A stretch of 64,000 bases of DNA from Nitrososphaerota archaeon (GCA_027386095.1 DAHXUN010000003.1:186001-250000); one strand, 5' to 3'. Shown: positions 1 through 8,539, numbered from the stretch's first letter. A program made the numbers and translations. The notes: generated by a model from the letters alone, not told the origin.

Positions 1-295
1 GCAGTCAGGCATGAAACTGGTGACCATCGACGGCTACCAGGGGGTGCTGGCGAACTACACCAGCACCTACTCAGGCTCTTTCTACGGGTTCGTGTACTTG
101 GCGCTCACTAACACTGCCGGCCAGACCGCCTATTGGAACGTAGCCTCCTGCTCCTTCACGGGGAGCCAGACGGTCCAGTGCTTCGTCACCATATCCCCGA
201 CGGTCCCCCCTGGGACCTACACCGCGAGTGTCTTCGTGACGACAGCCGCCAGGGTCCCTGTCTCCTTGGCCTCGTCCCTCAACGTGACCCTCTAG
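1..295 (+). CDS. C-terminal end of an exported or surface protein (5' truncated)
   Basis: The reading frame is open from the left edge, so only the last ~98 codons are visible; the ATG at 11 need not be the start. The residues are rich in Ser, Thr, Val, Tyr and Asn, alternate polar and hydrophobic positions as in beta-sandwich domains, and contain two Cys (in ASCSF and QCFVT) about ten residues apart that could form a disulfide. N-x-T/S sequons occur (NYTS, NVTL at the very end). This composition resembles the large surface protein at 22125-24854. No membrane anchor is visible at this C-terminus. Family and function are not recognised. Confidence 0.55.
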   Translation, partial: QSGMKLVTIDGYQGVLANYTSTYSGSFYGFVYLALTNTAGQTAYWNVASCSFTGSQTVQCFVTISPTVPPGTYTASVFVTTAARVPVSLASSLNVTL

Positions 296-361
296 CCCCG
301 ACCGCCTCCCGCCCCTCCGAGGAAAGCATTTATCGAGTGGGGTCGGACACGGCTGCGTCCC

Positions 362-1057
362 TTGAGGGCGATAATCCTCAGCGGCGGCCTGGGGATGCGG
401 CTCAGGCCTCTGACCGACGACAAGCCGAAGGCCCTGATCCCTGTCAACGGCAGGCCCATCTCCGAATACCAGATCGACTGGCTCGCCAAGGAAGCGAAGG
501 TCGACGCGGTCACCTTCGCCTGCGGCTACAAGTGGGAGAGGCTGCAGGAGCACTTCGGGGCGCGCTTCAACGGCGTCGCCGTCGACTACTCTGTGGAGGA
601 GGAGCCCCTCGGGACCGGCGGCGGGATCAAGAAAGCGCTCGCGAAGCACCCGGACGAGGGGACGTTCGTGGTGACCAACGGGGACATCGTCACCGACCTC
701 CCCCTCGCCAGGATGCTCGAGGACTTCGGAAGGTCCGGGGGTGTATCTGCCTCCATGCTCGTCGTCCCCTACCGCTCCAGGTTCGGCGTTGTGAAGATAG
801 ACAAGCTCAAGATGATCCGGGGCTTCGACGAGAAGCCCGCCTTCCCAGACGTCTGGATCAACGGAGGTGTGTACGTCCTCAACGGGCCGAAGATAGCGAA
901 GAACCTCCCGGACAAGGGGGACATCGAGAGGGAGACGTTCCCCAGGCTCGTCACCCGTGGGGAGCTCCTCTCCTATCCCTACTACGGGGAATGGAGCTTC
1001 GTAGACTCGATCAAGGACCTGGTCGAGCTGGAGGCCGCCCTGAAGGCTGGCCCCTGA
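362..1057 (+). CDS. Sugar-1-phosphate nucleotidyltransferase (NTP_transferase family)
   Basis: It should transfer a nucleotidyl group from an NTP to a hexose- or heptose-1-phosphate, giving a cytoplasmic NDP-sugar. The N-terminal signature GGLGxRLxPLT followed by DDKPKALIPV lies at residues 8-28, PLGTGGGI at 82-89, and the metal-binding NGD at 106-108. At 231 residues it is a bare catalytic domain without the beta-helix extension of many GlmU/ManC proteins. The start is a TTG at 362 directly in front of the conserved RAIILSGG strand. Short proteins of this type include mannose-1-phosphate and heptose-1-phosphate guanylyltransferases (HddC-like). The HldE-type kinase 1 kb downstream makes a heptose role possible, but the substrate cannot be read from the sequence. 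Confidence 0.85.
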   Translation: MRAIILSGGLGMRLRPLTDDKPKALIPVNGRPISEYQIDWLAKEAKVDAVTFACGYKWERLQEHFGARFNGVAVDYSVEEEPLGTGGGIKKALAKHPDEGTFVVTNGDIVTDLPLARMLEDFGRSGGVSASMLVVPYRSRFGVVKIDKLKMIRGFDEKPAFPDVWINGGVYVLNGPKIAKNLPDKGDIERETFPRLVTRGELLSYPYYGEWSFVDSIKDLVELEAALKAGP

Positions 1058-1093
1058 GGAAAGGATTTAGCGCCCGGGGGAGTTGGCTGCGCC

Positions 1094-1405
1094 ATGGCTG
1101 AGTTCGTGAGGGCGGTCGAGGCTTCGAAAGTCCTCCCCGACTCGATGCTGACCGTCGAAGTCGGAGGCGAGTACGTCCTGCTGGCCAACGTAGACGGGAA
1201 GTACTATGGCATGGGGGCGTACTGCACCCACGAAGAGTGGGACCTTTCAGAGGGGACGCTGTTCGAAACCGAGGTGACCTGCGCCGGCCACGGGACTGTG
1301 TGGGACCTGAAGACTGGGAAGGGGATATTCGACGCGCCCCTCCCGGACGAGCCCCTCTATGATGTGAAGGAGGAGGGCGGGTTCCTCTACGTGAAGAGGC
1401 GCTGA
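1094..1405 (+). CDS. Rieske-type [2Fe-2S] ferredoxin
   Basis: A soluble 103-residue protein consisting only of the Rieske fold. The cluster ligands are visible as C44-x-H46 (CTH) and C63-x2-H66 (CAGH), followed by GTVWD. It lacks the membrane anchor and disulfide Cys pair of bc1/b6f Rieske subunits, so it resembles the small ferredoxins that feed dioxygenases or act as general electron carriers. An A/T-rich box (GGATTTAG, about 1064-1071) lies roughly 27 nt before the ATG at 1094, typical of a leaderless archaeal transcript. No oxygenase partner lies next to it, so the electron acceptor is unknown. Confidence 0.88.
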   Translation: MAEFVRAVEASKVLPDSMLTVEVGGEYVLLANVDGKYYGMGAYCTHEEWDLSEGTLFETEVTCAGHGTVWDLKTGKGIFDAPLPDEPLYDVKEEGGFLYVKRR

Positions 1406-1568
1406 AGCGCTGCTTCTCTGGTCCGGCGCTCCCCTCTCGTCGACTTCGCCCAACCCCCGGACAGACGGAGTCCGCCGGCCCGTCTCGTCGTTCAGCCGCG
1501 CGAGGGCGCCCTTCGAGTAGCGAACCGCCGCGCACATCTTAAAGCGGAGCAGGGGCGCAGCCGGCCCG

Positions 1569-2078
1569 TTGCCATCGTCGGACGCCGAGATCAGCGAGGA
1601 GGTTCTGGAAGAAGGCGCCTACCACCTCAAGGGACTCGGTCTGACGGAGGAGAAGATCGCGGCCCACTTCGAAGTGACCCCTGACAGGGTCTCCCGTCTC
1701 ATCGGCTCATACGCCGCCAAGCTGAAGTCAGGGGAGGCCTCCCCCAGCGAGTTCGACAGGGTCTTCTGGGAGGACGTGAAGAAAGAGGCGGAAGGGGACG
1801 TGAAGCTGACCTTCCTCTCTGACAAGGGGTTCCACCACTCATGGAAGTCCGAGCTGAGGAGGCTGGACGGACCCACCCTGATGGCCATCTACGAGGCGAG
1901 CAAGGACTTCCTCGGGGCCGACCCCAACCAGAGGTTCCTGGACTTTCCCCCGCCCAAGGGGTACGATCCCCTGGCCATGGACAGGGAGGTGAGGAAGGCG
2001 GTCGAGGTCCTGGGCGAGCTGCTGGAGGAGAAGTGGAAGGAGGAGGGGAAGGGCGAGAAGAAACCGACCAATCTTTAA
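1569..2078 (+). CDS. Small protein with N-terminal helix-turn-helix, unknown function
   Basis: 169 residues, not recognised. Residues ~10-45 read as a helix-turn-helix (LTEEKIAAHFEVTPDRVSRL), like the recognition half of many archaeal DNA-binding domains. The middle is acidic with aromatic residues, and the C-terminus is a charged helix with Lys/Glu repeats (EEKWKEEGKGEKK). The TTG start at 1569 is supported by a TATA-like CTTAAAG about 30 nt upstream (near 1538). It sits alone between the Rieske gene and the sugar-kinase operon, in the same orientation. A regulatory role is only suggested by the HTH. Confidence 0.6.
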   Translation: MPSSDAEISEEVLEEGAYHLKGLGLTEEKIAAHFEVTPDRVSRLIGSYAAKLKSGEASPSEFDRVFWEDVKKEAEGDVKLTFLSDKGFHHSWKSELRRLDGPTLMAIYEASKDFLGADPNQRFLDFPPPKGYDPLAMDREVRKAVEVLGELLEEKWKEEGKGEKKPTNL

Positions 2079-2112
2079 CTAGGGGCCAAGCAGAGTATTT
2101 TTCGAAAAAAGG

Positions 2113-3153
2113 TTGCCGTTGGACTCGGTCGACGGAGAGAAGCTGACCTCTGTCCTCCGCCAGTTCCAGGGCCGCCGGGTCCTCGTGGTGGGCGACCTCC
2201 TGGTGAGCCGCTTCGTCGAGATAGCTGCCCGCAAGCTCGCGCGTGAAGCGCCTGTCCCCGCGGGGGACTTCGTTGGCCAGACGCTCCTCCCGGGGGGTGC
2301 GGCGAACCTCTCCAGAGAGCTCGTGTCGCTGGGGGCGTCCGTCAGCCTGGTGGGCCTGGTCGGGTCGGACGAGTACGGGAACTGGCTCAAAGCTGAGTTC
2401 ACGAAGTACGGGCTCGCCTTCGGCGGGGTCGTCGCGGACGCCACGAGGCCTACCTCGCTCAGGACCTGGTATCTGGTCAACAACTTCCACGCCCTGAGGG
2501 TCGACAAGGAGGACAGGAGGGACGCCCCGGTGGCCCTTTCCAAGAAGCTCCTCGCGGAGGCAGAGCCTCAGATAAAGGAGGTCGACTGCGTGATAATCTC
2601 CGACTACGACAGGGGCGCCGTGACCAGCTTCCTGATCGGGGGGATAGTCGCGGCCGCCCACGCCATGGGGAAGATAATCGTAGGCCAGCCCAAGATGCGG
2701 CACTATCTCGACTTCTCAGGCGTCACTTACGTGAAGTCCAACCTCGAGGAGGCGGAGCACGCCACGGGGATGGCCATGGTCAACGAGACGAGCCTCAGGA
2801 ACATGGGGGTCAACCTCCTCAGCCGCCTGGAGTCGAAAGCGATACTCGTCACCCGCGGGGAGCAGGGGGTCACCCTCTTCGACAAGGAGAACGTCACCCT
2901 CTTCCCCCCCATCGGCGGCAAGAAGAACCTCTTCAGCAAGGTGGGGGTCAGGGACGCCATGACCGGGGTCTTCAGCCTGGCTGTCGCTTCCGGGGGGAAC
3001 CCGTACCAGGCTGCCGTCCTCAGCAACATAGCCGGGCAGGCGAAGAGCGAGCTCCCCAGGATAGCGTCCCTTTCCCTCCACAACCTCGAGGACAAGGCCC
3101 TTGGCGCAGGAGACTTCGTCCGCAGGATAGTGCAGGTCCCGGTGAGGAGATAG
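2113..3153 (+). CDS. PfkB-family sugar kinase, HldE kinase-domain type
   Basis: A ribokinase-fold kinase expected to phosphorylate a sugar or sugar phosphate with ATP. The N-terminal VLVVGDLLVSRF, the glycine-rich GGAAN (residues 61-65), SLVGLVGSDEYG (78-89) and ISDYDRGAV (162-170) resemble the kinase half of HldE/RfaE, which acts on heptose-7-phosphate. At the usual GAGD anion-hole motif the protein reads GVRD (278-281): the catalytic Asp is kept but the glycine before it is Arg, which is unusual. The TTG start is inferred. The stop overlaps the GTG of the transketolase N-subunit by one base, so it is probably the first gene of the tkt-rpe operon. The substrate is not proven. Confidence 0.75.
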   Translation: MPLDSVDGEKLTSVLRQFQGRRVLVVGDLLVSRFVEIAARKLAREAPVPAGDFVGQTLLPGGAANLSRELVSLGASVSLVGLVGSDEYGNWLKAEFTKYGLAFGGVVADATRPTSLRTWYLVNNFHALRVDKEDRRDAPVALSKKLLAEAEPQIKEVDCVIISDYDRGAVTSFLIGGIVAAAHAMGKIIVGQPKMRHYLDFSGVTYVKSNLEEAEHATGMAMVNETSLRNMGVNLLSRLESKAILVTRGEQGVTLFDKENVTLFPPIGGKKNLFSKVGVRDAMTGVFSLAVASGGNPYQAAVLSNIAGQAKSELPRIASLSLHNLEDKALGAGDFVRRIVQVPVRR

Positions 3154-3971
3154 TGGAGACCGCCCAGGAAGTCGTCAGGCTGAAGGAGACTGCCAGGAAC
3201 ACCAGGAAGCTGATACTCGAGGCGCTTGCCGAGGCGGGGTCGGGTCACCCCGGGGGCTCGCTCTCCGCCGTCGAGCTCCTGGTCACACTGTACTTCCGCG
3301 TGATGCGCCACGACCCGAAGAACCCTAAGTGGCCCGACAGGGACAGGTTCTTCCTCAGCAAGGGGCACGCGGCGCCTCTACTCTATTCGGTCCTGGCCCA
3401 GGCAGGTTACTTCCCCGTCGAGGAGCTGATGACCCTGAGGAAGATAGGCTCCAGGCTGCAGGGCCACCCTTCGATGGGGGTCCCAGGGGTCGAGGCCCCG
3501 GCCGGGTCTGAGGGGATAGGCCTCTCGCTCGCAGTGGGGACGTCCCTGGCTGCCAAGCTCGACGGGAAGGCATACCGGACCTACGTCCTCATGGGGGACG
3601 GGGAGCAGCAGGAGGGGCAGGTGTGGGAGGCGGCGATGTCTGCCTCGAAGTTCCGCCTCGACAACCTGACCGCGATCATAGACAGGAACGGAATCCAGCA
3701 GGACGGGCTGACAGAGCAGGTGATGCCCCTGGAGCCCCTGGCCGCGAAGTGGAGGGCGTTCAACTGGAACGTCATAGAGGTGGACGGCTACGACCTGGCG
3801 CAGCTGATCGATGGCTTCGACCTGGCCATCGGCACCAGGAACAGGCCCACAGTGATCATCGCCCACACGGTGAAGGGGAAGGGGATCTCGTTCATGGAGT
3901 GGTCCCCCCACTACCACGGGACCCCCCCGGCCAAGGACAAGCTCCGGGACGTCCTGAGCGAGCTAGGGTGA
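3153..3971 (+). CDS. tktN: Transketolase, N-terminal (thiamine-diphosphate) subunit
   Basis: Half of a split transketolase, transferring two-carbon units between sugar phosphates (xylulose-5-P, ribose-5-P, sedoheptulose-7-P, erythrose-4-P, fructose-6-P). The TPP-binding half is complete: GHPGG at 31-35, SKGHAAP, the MGDGEQQEG metal/diphosphate motif in mid-protein and a C-terminal HTVKGKG. Length (272) matches archaeal N-subunits. The GTG start overlaps the preceding kinase stop by one base. The C-subunit follows after the intervening epimerase gene, so all four genes are probably one transcript. Confidence 0.95.
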   Translation: METAQEVVRLKETARNTRKLILEALAEAGSGHPGGSLSAVELLVTLYFRVMRHDPKNPKWPDRDRFFLSKGHAAPLLYSVLAQAGYFPVEELMTLRKIGSRLQGHPSMGVPGVEAPAGSEGIGLSLAVGTSLAAKLDGKAYRTYVLMGDGEQQEGQVWEAAMSASKFRLDNLTAIIDRNGIQQDGLTEQVMPLEPLAAKWRAFNWNVIEVDGYDLAQLIDGFDLAIGTRNRPTVIIAHTVKGKGISFMEWSPHYHGTPPAKDKLRDVLSELG

Positions 3972-3975
3972 CGCC

Positions 3976-4662
3976 ATGAACGGGATCAGGATAGCCCCGT
4001 CGATCCTCGCCTGGGACCTCGGGGACCTCGAGAAGGCGGTTGAGATATCGGTGCGGGGGGGCGCCGACCAGATTCACCTGGACGTCATCGACGGCCACTT
4101 CGCCCCCAACATCACCTTCGGGGCCGGGACGGTGAAGGCGCTGAGGCCCAGGACGGAGCTGAAGTTCGACACCCACCTCATGATAGAGAATCCGCAGGCG
4201 TACGTGGAGAAGTTCCTGGACGCGGGGTCGGACATCGTCACCTTCCACGCCGAGGTCCTGAACGGAGGGAGCTTCGACGAGCTCCAGCGCGTCGTCAGGG
4301 GGAGGGGGCGGGAGGTGGGGCTGGCGGTCAAGCCTAAGACGGAGGTCCCGCGGTGGGCCCTCGACCGCCTTGACAAGATATCCACCCTGGTGGTCATGAC
4401 CGTGAACCCAGGTTTCAGCGGGCAGACCCTGGACCCGACCGTCCTCCCTAAGGTGCAGAAGGCGAGGGAGTACATCGAGGAGAAAGGGCTCGGGACGGAC
4501 ATCGAGGTGGACGGGGGGGTGGAACCAGACAACGTCCACGAAGTAGTGAGGCGGGGAGGGAACGTCTTGGTCGCCGGGGCCGGGGTCTACGGGAAGAAGG
4601 ACCCCGTGGGGGCAATAGCGGCCCTGAGGGAGAGGGCAGAGAGCGCGAGGAGGAAACTCTGA
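3976..4662 (+). CDS. rpe: Ribulose-phosphate 3-epimerase
   Basis: Interconverts ribulose-5-phosphate and xylulose-5-phosphate in the cytoplasm, providing the ketose donor for transketolase. It is a TIM barrel of 228 residues with HLDVIDGHF at 34-42 (metal-binding Asp and His), the MTVNPGFSGQ phosphate-gripping loop, and EVDGGV followed by VAGAGVYG near the C-terminus. It starts four bases after the transketolase N-subunit stop, and its own stop overlaps the ATG of the C-subunit (TGATG). It is thus inserted between the two transketolase halves, which suggests translational coupling of the three. Confidence 0.95.
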   Translation: MNGIRIAPSILAWDLGDLEKAVEISVRGGADQIHLDVIDGHFAPNITFGAGTVKALRPRTELKFDTHLMIENPQAYVEKFLDAGSDIVTFHAEVLNGGSFDELQRVVRGRGREVGLAVKPKTEVPRWALDRLDKISTLVVMTVNPGFSGQTLDPTVLPKVQKAREYIEEKGLGTDIEVDGGVEPDNVHEVVRRGGNVLVAGAGVYGKKDPVGAIAALRERAESARRKL

Positions 4663-5600
4663 TGCTCTCCAAGGTGGCCGCGATGAGGGACGCCTACGGG
4701 GACGCCCTGCTGGAGCTGGGAGCCGAGAACAAGGACGTCGTGGTGATAGGGGCAGACACCACGGGCTCGCTGAAGTCAGGGGTCTTCGCCTCGAAGTTCC
4801 CGGAGCGGTTCTTCAACGTAGGGATCGCGGAGCAGAACCTGGTCTCCATCGCGGCAGGGATGGCGCTGGCCGGGAAGATACCCTACGCGGGGACATACGC
4901 GATCTTCGTCCCGGGGAAGTCGGTGGACCAGATACGCAACAACATCGCCTATCCGAACCTGAACGTGAAGATAGTCTGCTCGCACGGCGGGATCTCCGTA
5001 GGCCCCGACGGGGCTTCGCACCAGCAGGTGGAGGACATAGCTATCATGAGGGCCATCCCGAAGATGAACGTAATCGTACCGGCGGACGCGGTCTCCACCA
5101 AGGCTATCGCCAAGGCGATAGCGGCCATCCCTGGCCCCTTCTACGTCAGGCTCACACGGTCGTCCACCCCGGTCATCTATGACGCAGGCTTCCGGTACGA
5201 GCATGGAAAGGCGAACGCGCTGAAGGAAGGGGGGGACGTGGGCATCGTCGCCTGCGGCATCATGGTCTCGGAGGCCCTCAAGGCGGCGGAGGCGCTCAGG
5301 ACGAAGGGGGTGGCCGCGTCTGTGCTTGACCTCCACACCATCAAGCCGATAGACTCGGACGCCATAGTCAAGCTGGCCCGGAGCTGCGGGCGGGTGGTGA
5401 CCGTCGAGGAGCACAACGTCATGGGCGGGATGGGTTCGGCTGTGGCCGAGGTGCTCGGAGAGCGCTACCCCGTGCCTATCCGCCGGGTCGGGGTGATGGA
5501 CACCTTCGGGGAGAGCGGGGAGGCAGCCGACCTGCTCCGCAAGTACGGGCTGACGGCGGCCAACGTCGAGCAGGCCGCGCTCGGGCTCCGAGGACAGTAG
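4662..5600 (+). CDS. tktC: Transketolase, C-terminal subunit
   Basis: Carries the pyrimidine-binding and C-terminal transketolase domains that complete the active site with the N-subunit. Visible motifs are GADTTGSLKSG, the catalytic-Glu region FNVGIAEQNLVSIAAGMAL (about residues 52-70), SHGGISVGPDGASHQQVED (~106-125) and a C-terminal domain with VTVEEHNVMGGMGSAV. Length 312 fits archaeal C-subunits. The ATG overlaps the epimerase stop by one base. It is the last gene of the operon; transaldolase, 33 bp on, has its own TATA-like element. Confidence 0.95.
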   Translation: MLSKVAAMRDAYGDALLELGAENKDVVVIGADTTGSLKSGVFASKFPERFFNVGIAEQNLVSIAAGMALAGKIPYAGTYAIFVPGKSVDQIRNNIAYPNLNVKIVCSHGGISVGPDGASHQQVEDIAIMRAIPKMNVIVPADAVSTKAIAKAIAAIPGPFYVRLTRSSTPVIYDAGFRYEHGKANALKEGGDVGIVACGIMVSEALKAAEALRTKGVAASVLDLHTIKPIDSDAIVKLARSCGRVVTVEEHNVMGGMGSAVAEVLGERYPVPIRRVGVMDTFGESGEAADLLRKYGLTAANVEQAALGLRGQ

Positions 5601-5633
5601 GCTTAATTATCAAAACCTGAAGTCACCGCCACG

Positions 5634-6296
5634 ATGAAGCTCTTCCTCGACACAGCGAACCTAGGGCAAATCAGGAGGCTCAACCAGATGGGGATAGTCG
5701 ACGGGGTGACCACGAATCCCACCCTGGTGGCCAAGGAACCGGGGGTGTTCGAGGAGATCGTAGCGGCGATCTGCAAGGAGGTGAAAGGGGACGTGAGCGC
5801 CGAAGTGGTTGCCACAGAATTCGACGGGATGGTCGCCGAAGCGAAGCGCCTGTCGGCGATCGCCCCCAACGTGGTGGTGAAGATACCCATGATACCTGAA
5901 GGGCTGAGGGCCACGAAGGCGATCAGCAGGATGGGGACGAGGGTCAACGTGACGCTCGTCTTCTCTGCGAACCAGGGGCTCCTGGCGGCCAAGGCGGGGG
6001 CGTCCTTCATCAGCCCGTTCATAGGCAGGCTGGACGACATCGGCCAGCGGGGGATGGAGCTGGTGGAGGACCTTGTCAAGATCAGGGACAACTACCGCAT
6101 GAAGGCCGAGGTCCTGGTGGGGAGCATCAGGCACCCTCAGCACGTCCTCGAGGCGGCGAAGGTGGGCGCCGACATTGCGACGATGCCCCCGGAGGTGATG
6201 GAGAAGATGATGCAGCACCCCCTCACAGACGCCGGGCTGAAGCGCTTCCTAGACGACTGGGAGAGGGCCAAGTCTAAGCGCGCCGTCGCCGTCTAG
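5634..6296 (+). CDS. tal: Transaldolase (small TalC/MipB type)
   Basis: Transfers dihydroxyacetone between sedoheptulose-7-P/glyceraldehyde-3-P and fructose-6-P/erythrose-4-P, completing the non-oxidative pentose phosphate branch encoded here. At 220 residues it belongs to the compact transaldolase/fructose-6-phosphate aldolase family. Seen are FLDTANLGQIR at the N-terminus, VDGVTTNPTLVAKE, the Schiff-base Lys in VVVKIPM (about residue 84), NVTLVFSANQGLLAAKAGASFISPFIGRLDD in two conserved blocks, and GSIRHPQHV. A TATA-like TTAATTATC at 5602-5610 lies ~25 nt before the ATG, implying an independent leaderless promoter. Confidence 0.93.
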   Translation: MKLFLDTANLGQIRRLNQMGIVDGVTTNPTLVAKEPGVFEEIVAAICKEVKGDVSAEVVATEFDGMVAEAKRLSAIAPNVVVKIPMIPEGLRATKAISRMGTRVNVTLVFSANQGLLAAKAGASFISPFIGRLDDIGQRGMELVEDLVKIRDNYRMKAEVLVGSIRHPQHVLEAAKVGADIATMPPEVMEKMMQHPLTDAGLKRFLDDWERAKSKRAVAV

Positions 6297-6395
6297 CCCC
6301 ACGTCGGTGCCGACCGGCAGCAGGTCCGCGGGGTCGTCCTCCCTGCTGGGGGTCCGAAGGCAACATTTTTACGGGATGGTCTTCGGCTTCCCTCG

Positions 6396-7001
6396 ATGAA
6401 GACATACACACTTCCACCACTGCCTTACGCATACGACGCCCTCGAACCGCACATCTCGAAGCAGATCATGACGCTCCACCACGACAAGCATCACCTCGGC
6501 TACGTCAACGGCGCCAACGCCGCGATGGAGAAGCTGGAGAAGTCCAGGAAGGGAGAGCTCCAGATCGACATCAAGGGCGTCCTCCGCGACTTCGGCTTCA
6601 ACGCAGACGGCCACATACTCCACTCGCTTTTCTGGCCTAACATGGCCCCTGCGGGCAAAGGCGGCGGCGCCCCCGGAGGGAAGCTCGCAGACCAGATCAA
6701 CAAGGACTTCGGCGGGTTCGACAAGTTCAAGGCGCAGTTTTCAGACGCCTCCAAGACGGTAGAGGGGAGCGGCTGGGCGATGCTGATCTATGAACCGGTC
6801 AGCGAACAGCTCATCATATCCCAGATAGAAAAGCACAATCTGAACCACATCGCACAGTCAAAAGTCATACTGTGCTCAGACCTCTGGGAGCATGCGTTCT
6901 ACCCCCAATATCTCAACGACAAGGCGAAGTATGTCGACGCATGGTGGAACGTTGTCAACTGGTCGGAAGCCGACGCAAGAATGGGGAAGGTTGTAAGGTA
7001 G
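6396..7001 (+). CDS. sod: Superoxide dismutase, Fe/Mn family
   Basis: Dismutates superoxide to oxygen and peroxide in the cytoplasm. The 201-residue protein has the family architecture: N-terminal LPPLPYAYDALEPHIS, the first metal-ligand region TLHHDKHH (His28), HILHSLFWPNM, SGWAMLIYEP and the C-terminal ligand block SDLWEHAFYPQY. The metal (Fe or Mn) cannot be fixed by eye. A TATA-like ATTTTTACGGG (~6364-6374) lies about 27 nt upstream of the ATG. A C/T-rich tract just after the stop (7003-7030) may act as a terminator. Its presence fits an oxygen-exposed cell. Confidence 0.95.
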   Translation: MKTYTLPPLPYAYDALEPHISKQIMTLHHDKHHLGYVNGANAAMEKLEKSRKGELQIDIKGVLRDFGFNADGHILHSLFWPNMAPAGKGGGAPGGKLADQINKDFGGFDKFKAQFSDASKTVEGSGWAMLIYEPVSEQLIISQIEKHNLNHIAQSKVILCSDLWEHAFYPQYLNDKAKYVDAWWNVVNWSEADARMGKVVR

Positions 7002-7095
7002 CCTTCCTCACCCCCTTTTCATCTCTCTCCTGTCCACCGTGCCTACACGGGCGAGGAAGACCTCACACACAGCGGCTGCGGCTGAACCCGTCCCG

Positions 7096-8451
7096 TCAAC
7101 CCTTCCGACGGCTTGCCTTGGACCTACCTGACCCGGCCCTCAGCCCCTCGGCCCCGCGTTTCGACGAGGCGGCGAACCTCCCGCTTTCCGATGCCAGGCG
7201 CCGCAGGTCCTCCTCCGTGTGGCGCGTCGAGATCCCCCCTGGGTGGCCGGGGAGGATGAAGACCCCCCTGCTCATGAGGGCGAGGCAGTAGTCGAGCCTC
7301 GTCTGCCTGTCCCCTCCAGCTGCCTCCTCGGCGTCCCTCGGGGCGGCTCCAAAGTGGGTGAGGAAGAGGGACCCCAGCCCCGTGGTGTGCGTCTCGACCC
7401 CCTCAGCCGCGAAGGCCCTGTCCACCGACCTCCTGACCCTGTCTCCTGCTTCGCCGAGCTTCGGATAGACGTCCCCCGCGTGCCTCCTGAGGTACCTCAC
7501 CGTCGCCAGCCCGGCTGCCATGGTCAGGGGGTTCTCCGAGAACGTCCCCCCGCCGATGGAGACGAAGTTCTCCCTCCTCGTCGGGTCTGCGAGCGCGAGT
7601 ATCTCCTCCCTCCCTGCCACCAAGCCCAGAGGGAGCCCCCCTCCGGCGACCTTCCCGAAGGACGCGAGGTCGGGGGTCACTTTGTAGTGCTCCTGCGCCC
7701 CGCCCAGGGACAAGCGGAACCCTGTTATGACCTCGTCGAAGGCGAGCAGGGCGCCGTCCCTGTCGGCCAGCTCCCTCAGCCCCTCCAGATAGTCCTTGTC
7801 CGCCGGGACGCACCCGCCGGCTCCCAGCACAGGCTCGAGGAAGATGAGGGCGGTGTCCCCGGCGGCCTCCTTGACCGCCCGCTCGGCCGCGCCGAGGTCG
7901 TTGAACCTCACGTTCTTCACGAACGCCTGCTCCCCTTCCAGTATCCCTGCGCTCTCCGCCCTGTCGAAGGGCCTGTGGACCCCCTTGTTCAGCTCTGTGT
8001 TGTAGCCGTGCCACCCGCCGGCCATCTTGATCACCGTCCTCCTCCCGGTGTACCCCCTGGCCAGCCTGACGAGGTACATCGTCGCCTCGGCGCCGGTGTT
8101 GCAGAAGCGCATCCTCTCTGCGCACGGCACGGACTTCTGTATCTCCTCAGCGAGCTCGACTGAGGCTCTGCTCCCCATCCCGTAGTGGGTGCCCCGACCG
8201 ACCTGTGCCCGCAGGGCGTCCACCACCGGCTTGGGGGAGTGGCCCAGAATCAGAGCCATGTGCCCCATCCAGTAGTCTGTGTACCTGTTCCCGTCGGCGT
8301 CCCAGATGTGCTGGGCCTTGGCCTTGCTCACGAAGATAGGGTATGGCTGGTAGAACCTGGCGTTGTGATTGACCCCCCCTGCGAAGACGCCCTTCGCCCG
8401 CTCGAAGAGCTCCCCAGAGAGGCGCGTCGCGCGGAGATAGGGGTCTGACAC
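7096..8451 (-). CDS. hemL: Glutamate-1-semialdehyde 2,1-aminomutase-like, class III PLP enzyme
   Basis: Expected to convert glutamate-1-semialdehyde to 5-aminolevulinate, the C5 route to heme. The GTG start at 8451 was chosen because SDPYLRATRLSGELF matches the family N-terminus and a TATA-like box lies ~27 nt upstream; longer frames run into the divergent promoter. Motifs: FAGGVNHNARFYQPYP, WDADGNRYTDYWMGHMALILGH, GAEATMYLVRLAR, cofactor Asp239 in FDEV, the Schiff-base Lys267 in FGKVAGGGLPLG, and GGGTFSENPLTMAAG. Some relatives of this length are other class III aminotransferases, so the step is likely rather than certain. Heme O and heme A synthases lie 2-5 kb away. Confidence 0.8.
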   Translation of the reverse strand: MSDPYLRATRLSGELFERAKGVFAGGVNHNARFYQPYPIFVSKAKAQHIWDADGNRYTDYWMGHMALILGHSPKPVVDALRAQVGRGTHYGMGSRASVELAEEIQKSVPCAERMRFCNTGAEATMYLVRLARGYTGRRTVIKMAGGWHGYNTELNKGVHRPFDRAESAGILEGEQAFVKNVRFNDLGAAERAVKEAAGDTALIFLEPVLGAGGCVPADKDYLEGLRELADRDGALLAFDEVITGFRLSLGGAQEHYKVTPDLASFGKVAGGGLPLGLVAGREEILALADPTRRENFVSIGGGTFSENPLTMAAGLATVRYLRRHAGDVYPKLGEAGDRVRRSVDRAFAAEGVETHTTGLGSLFLTHFGAAPRDAEEAAGGDRQTRLDYCLALMSRGVFILPGHPGGISTRHTEEDLRRLASESGRFAASSKRGAEGLRAGSGRSKASRRKG

Positions 8452-8539
8452 GGGGCGCCTCCGGCGTAGGGGGCGTATTTCAACACGATTCCATCCGCAA
8501 GGATATATCATCACGGCGCGGCAGAACCACCCGCACGGA

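Noticed and set aside
1699..2703. 334-codon minus-strand frame opposite the HTH protein and PfkB kinase
   Set aside because: Arg/Pro/Gly-rich, crosses two genes, no recognisable motif.
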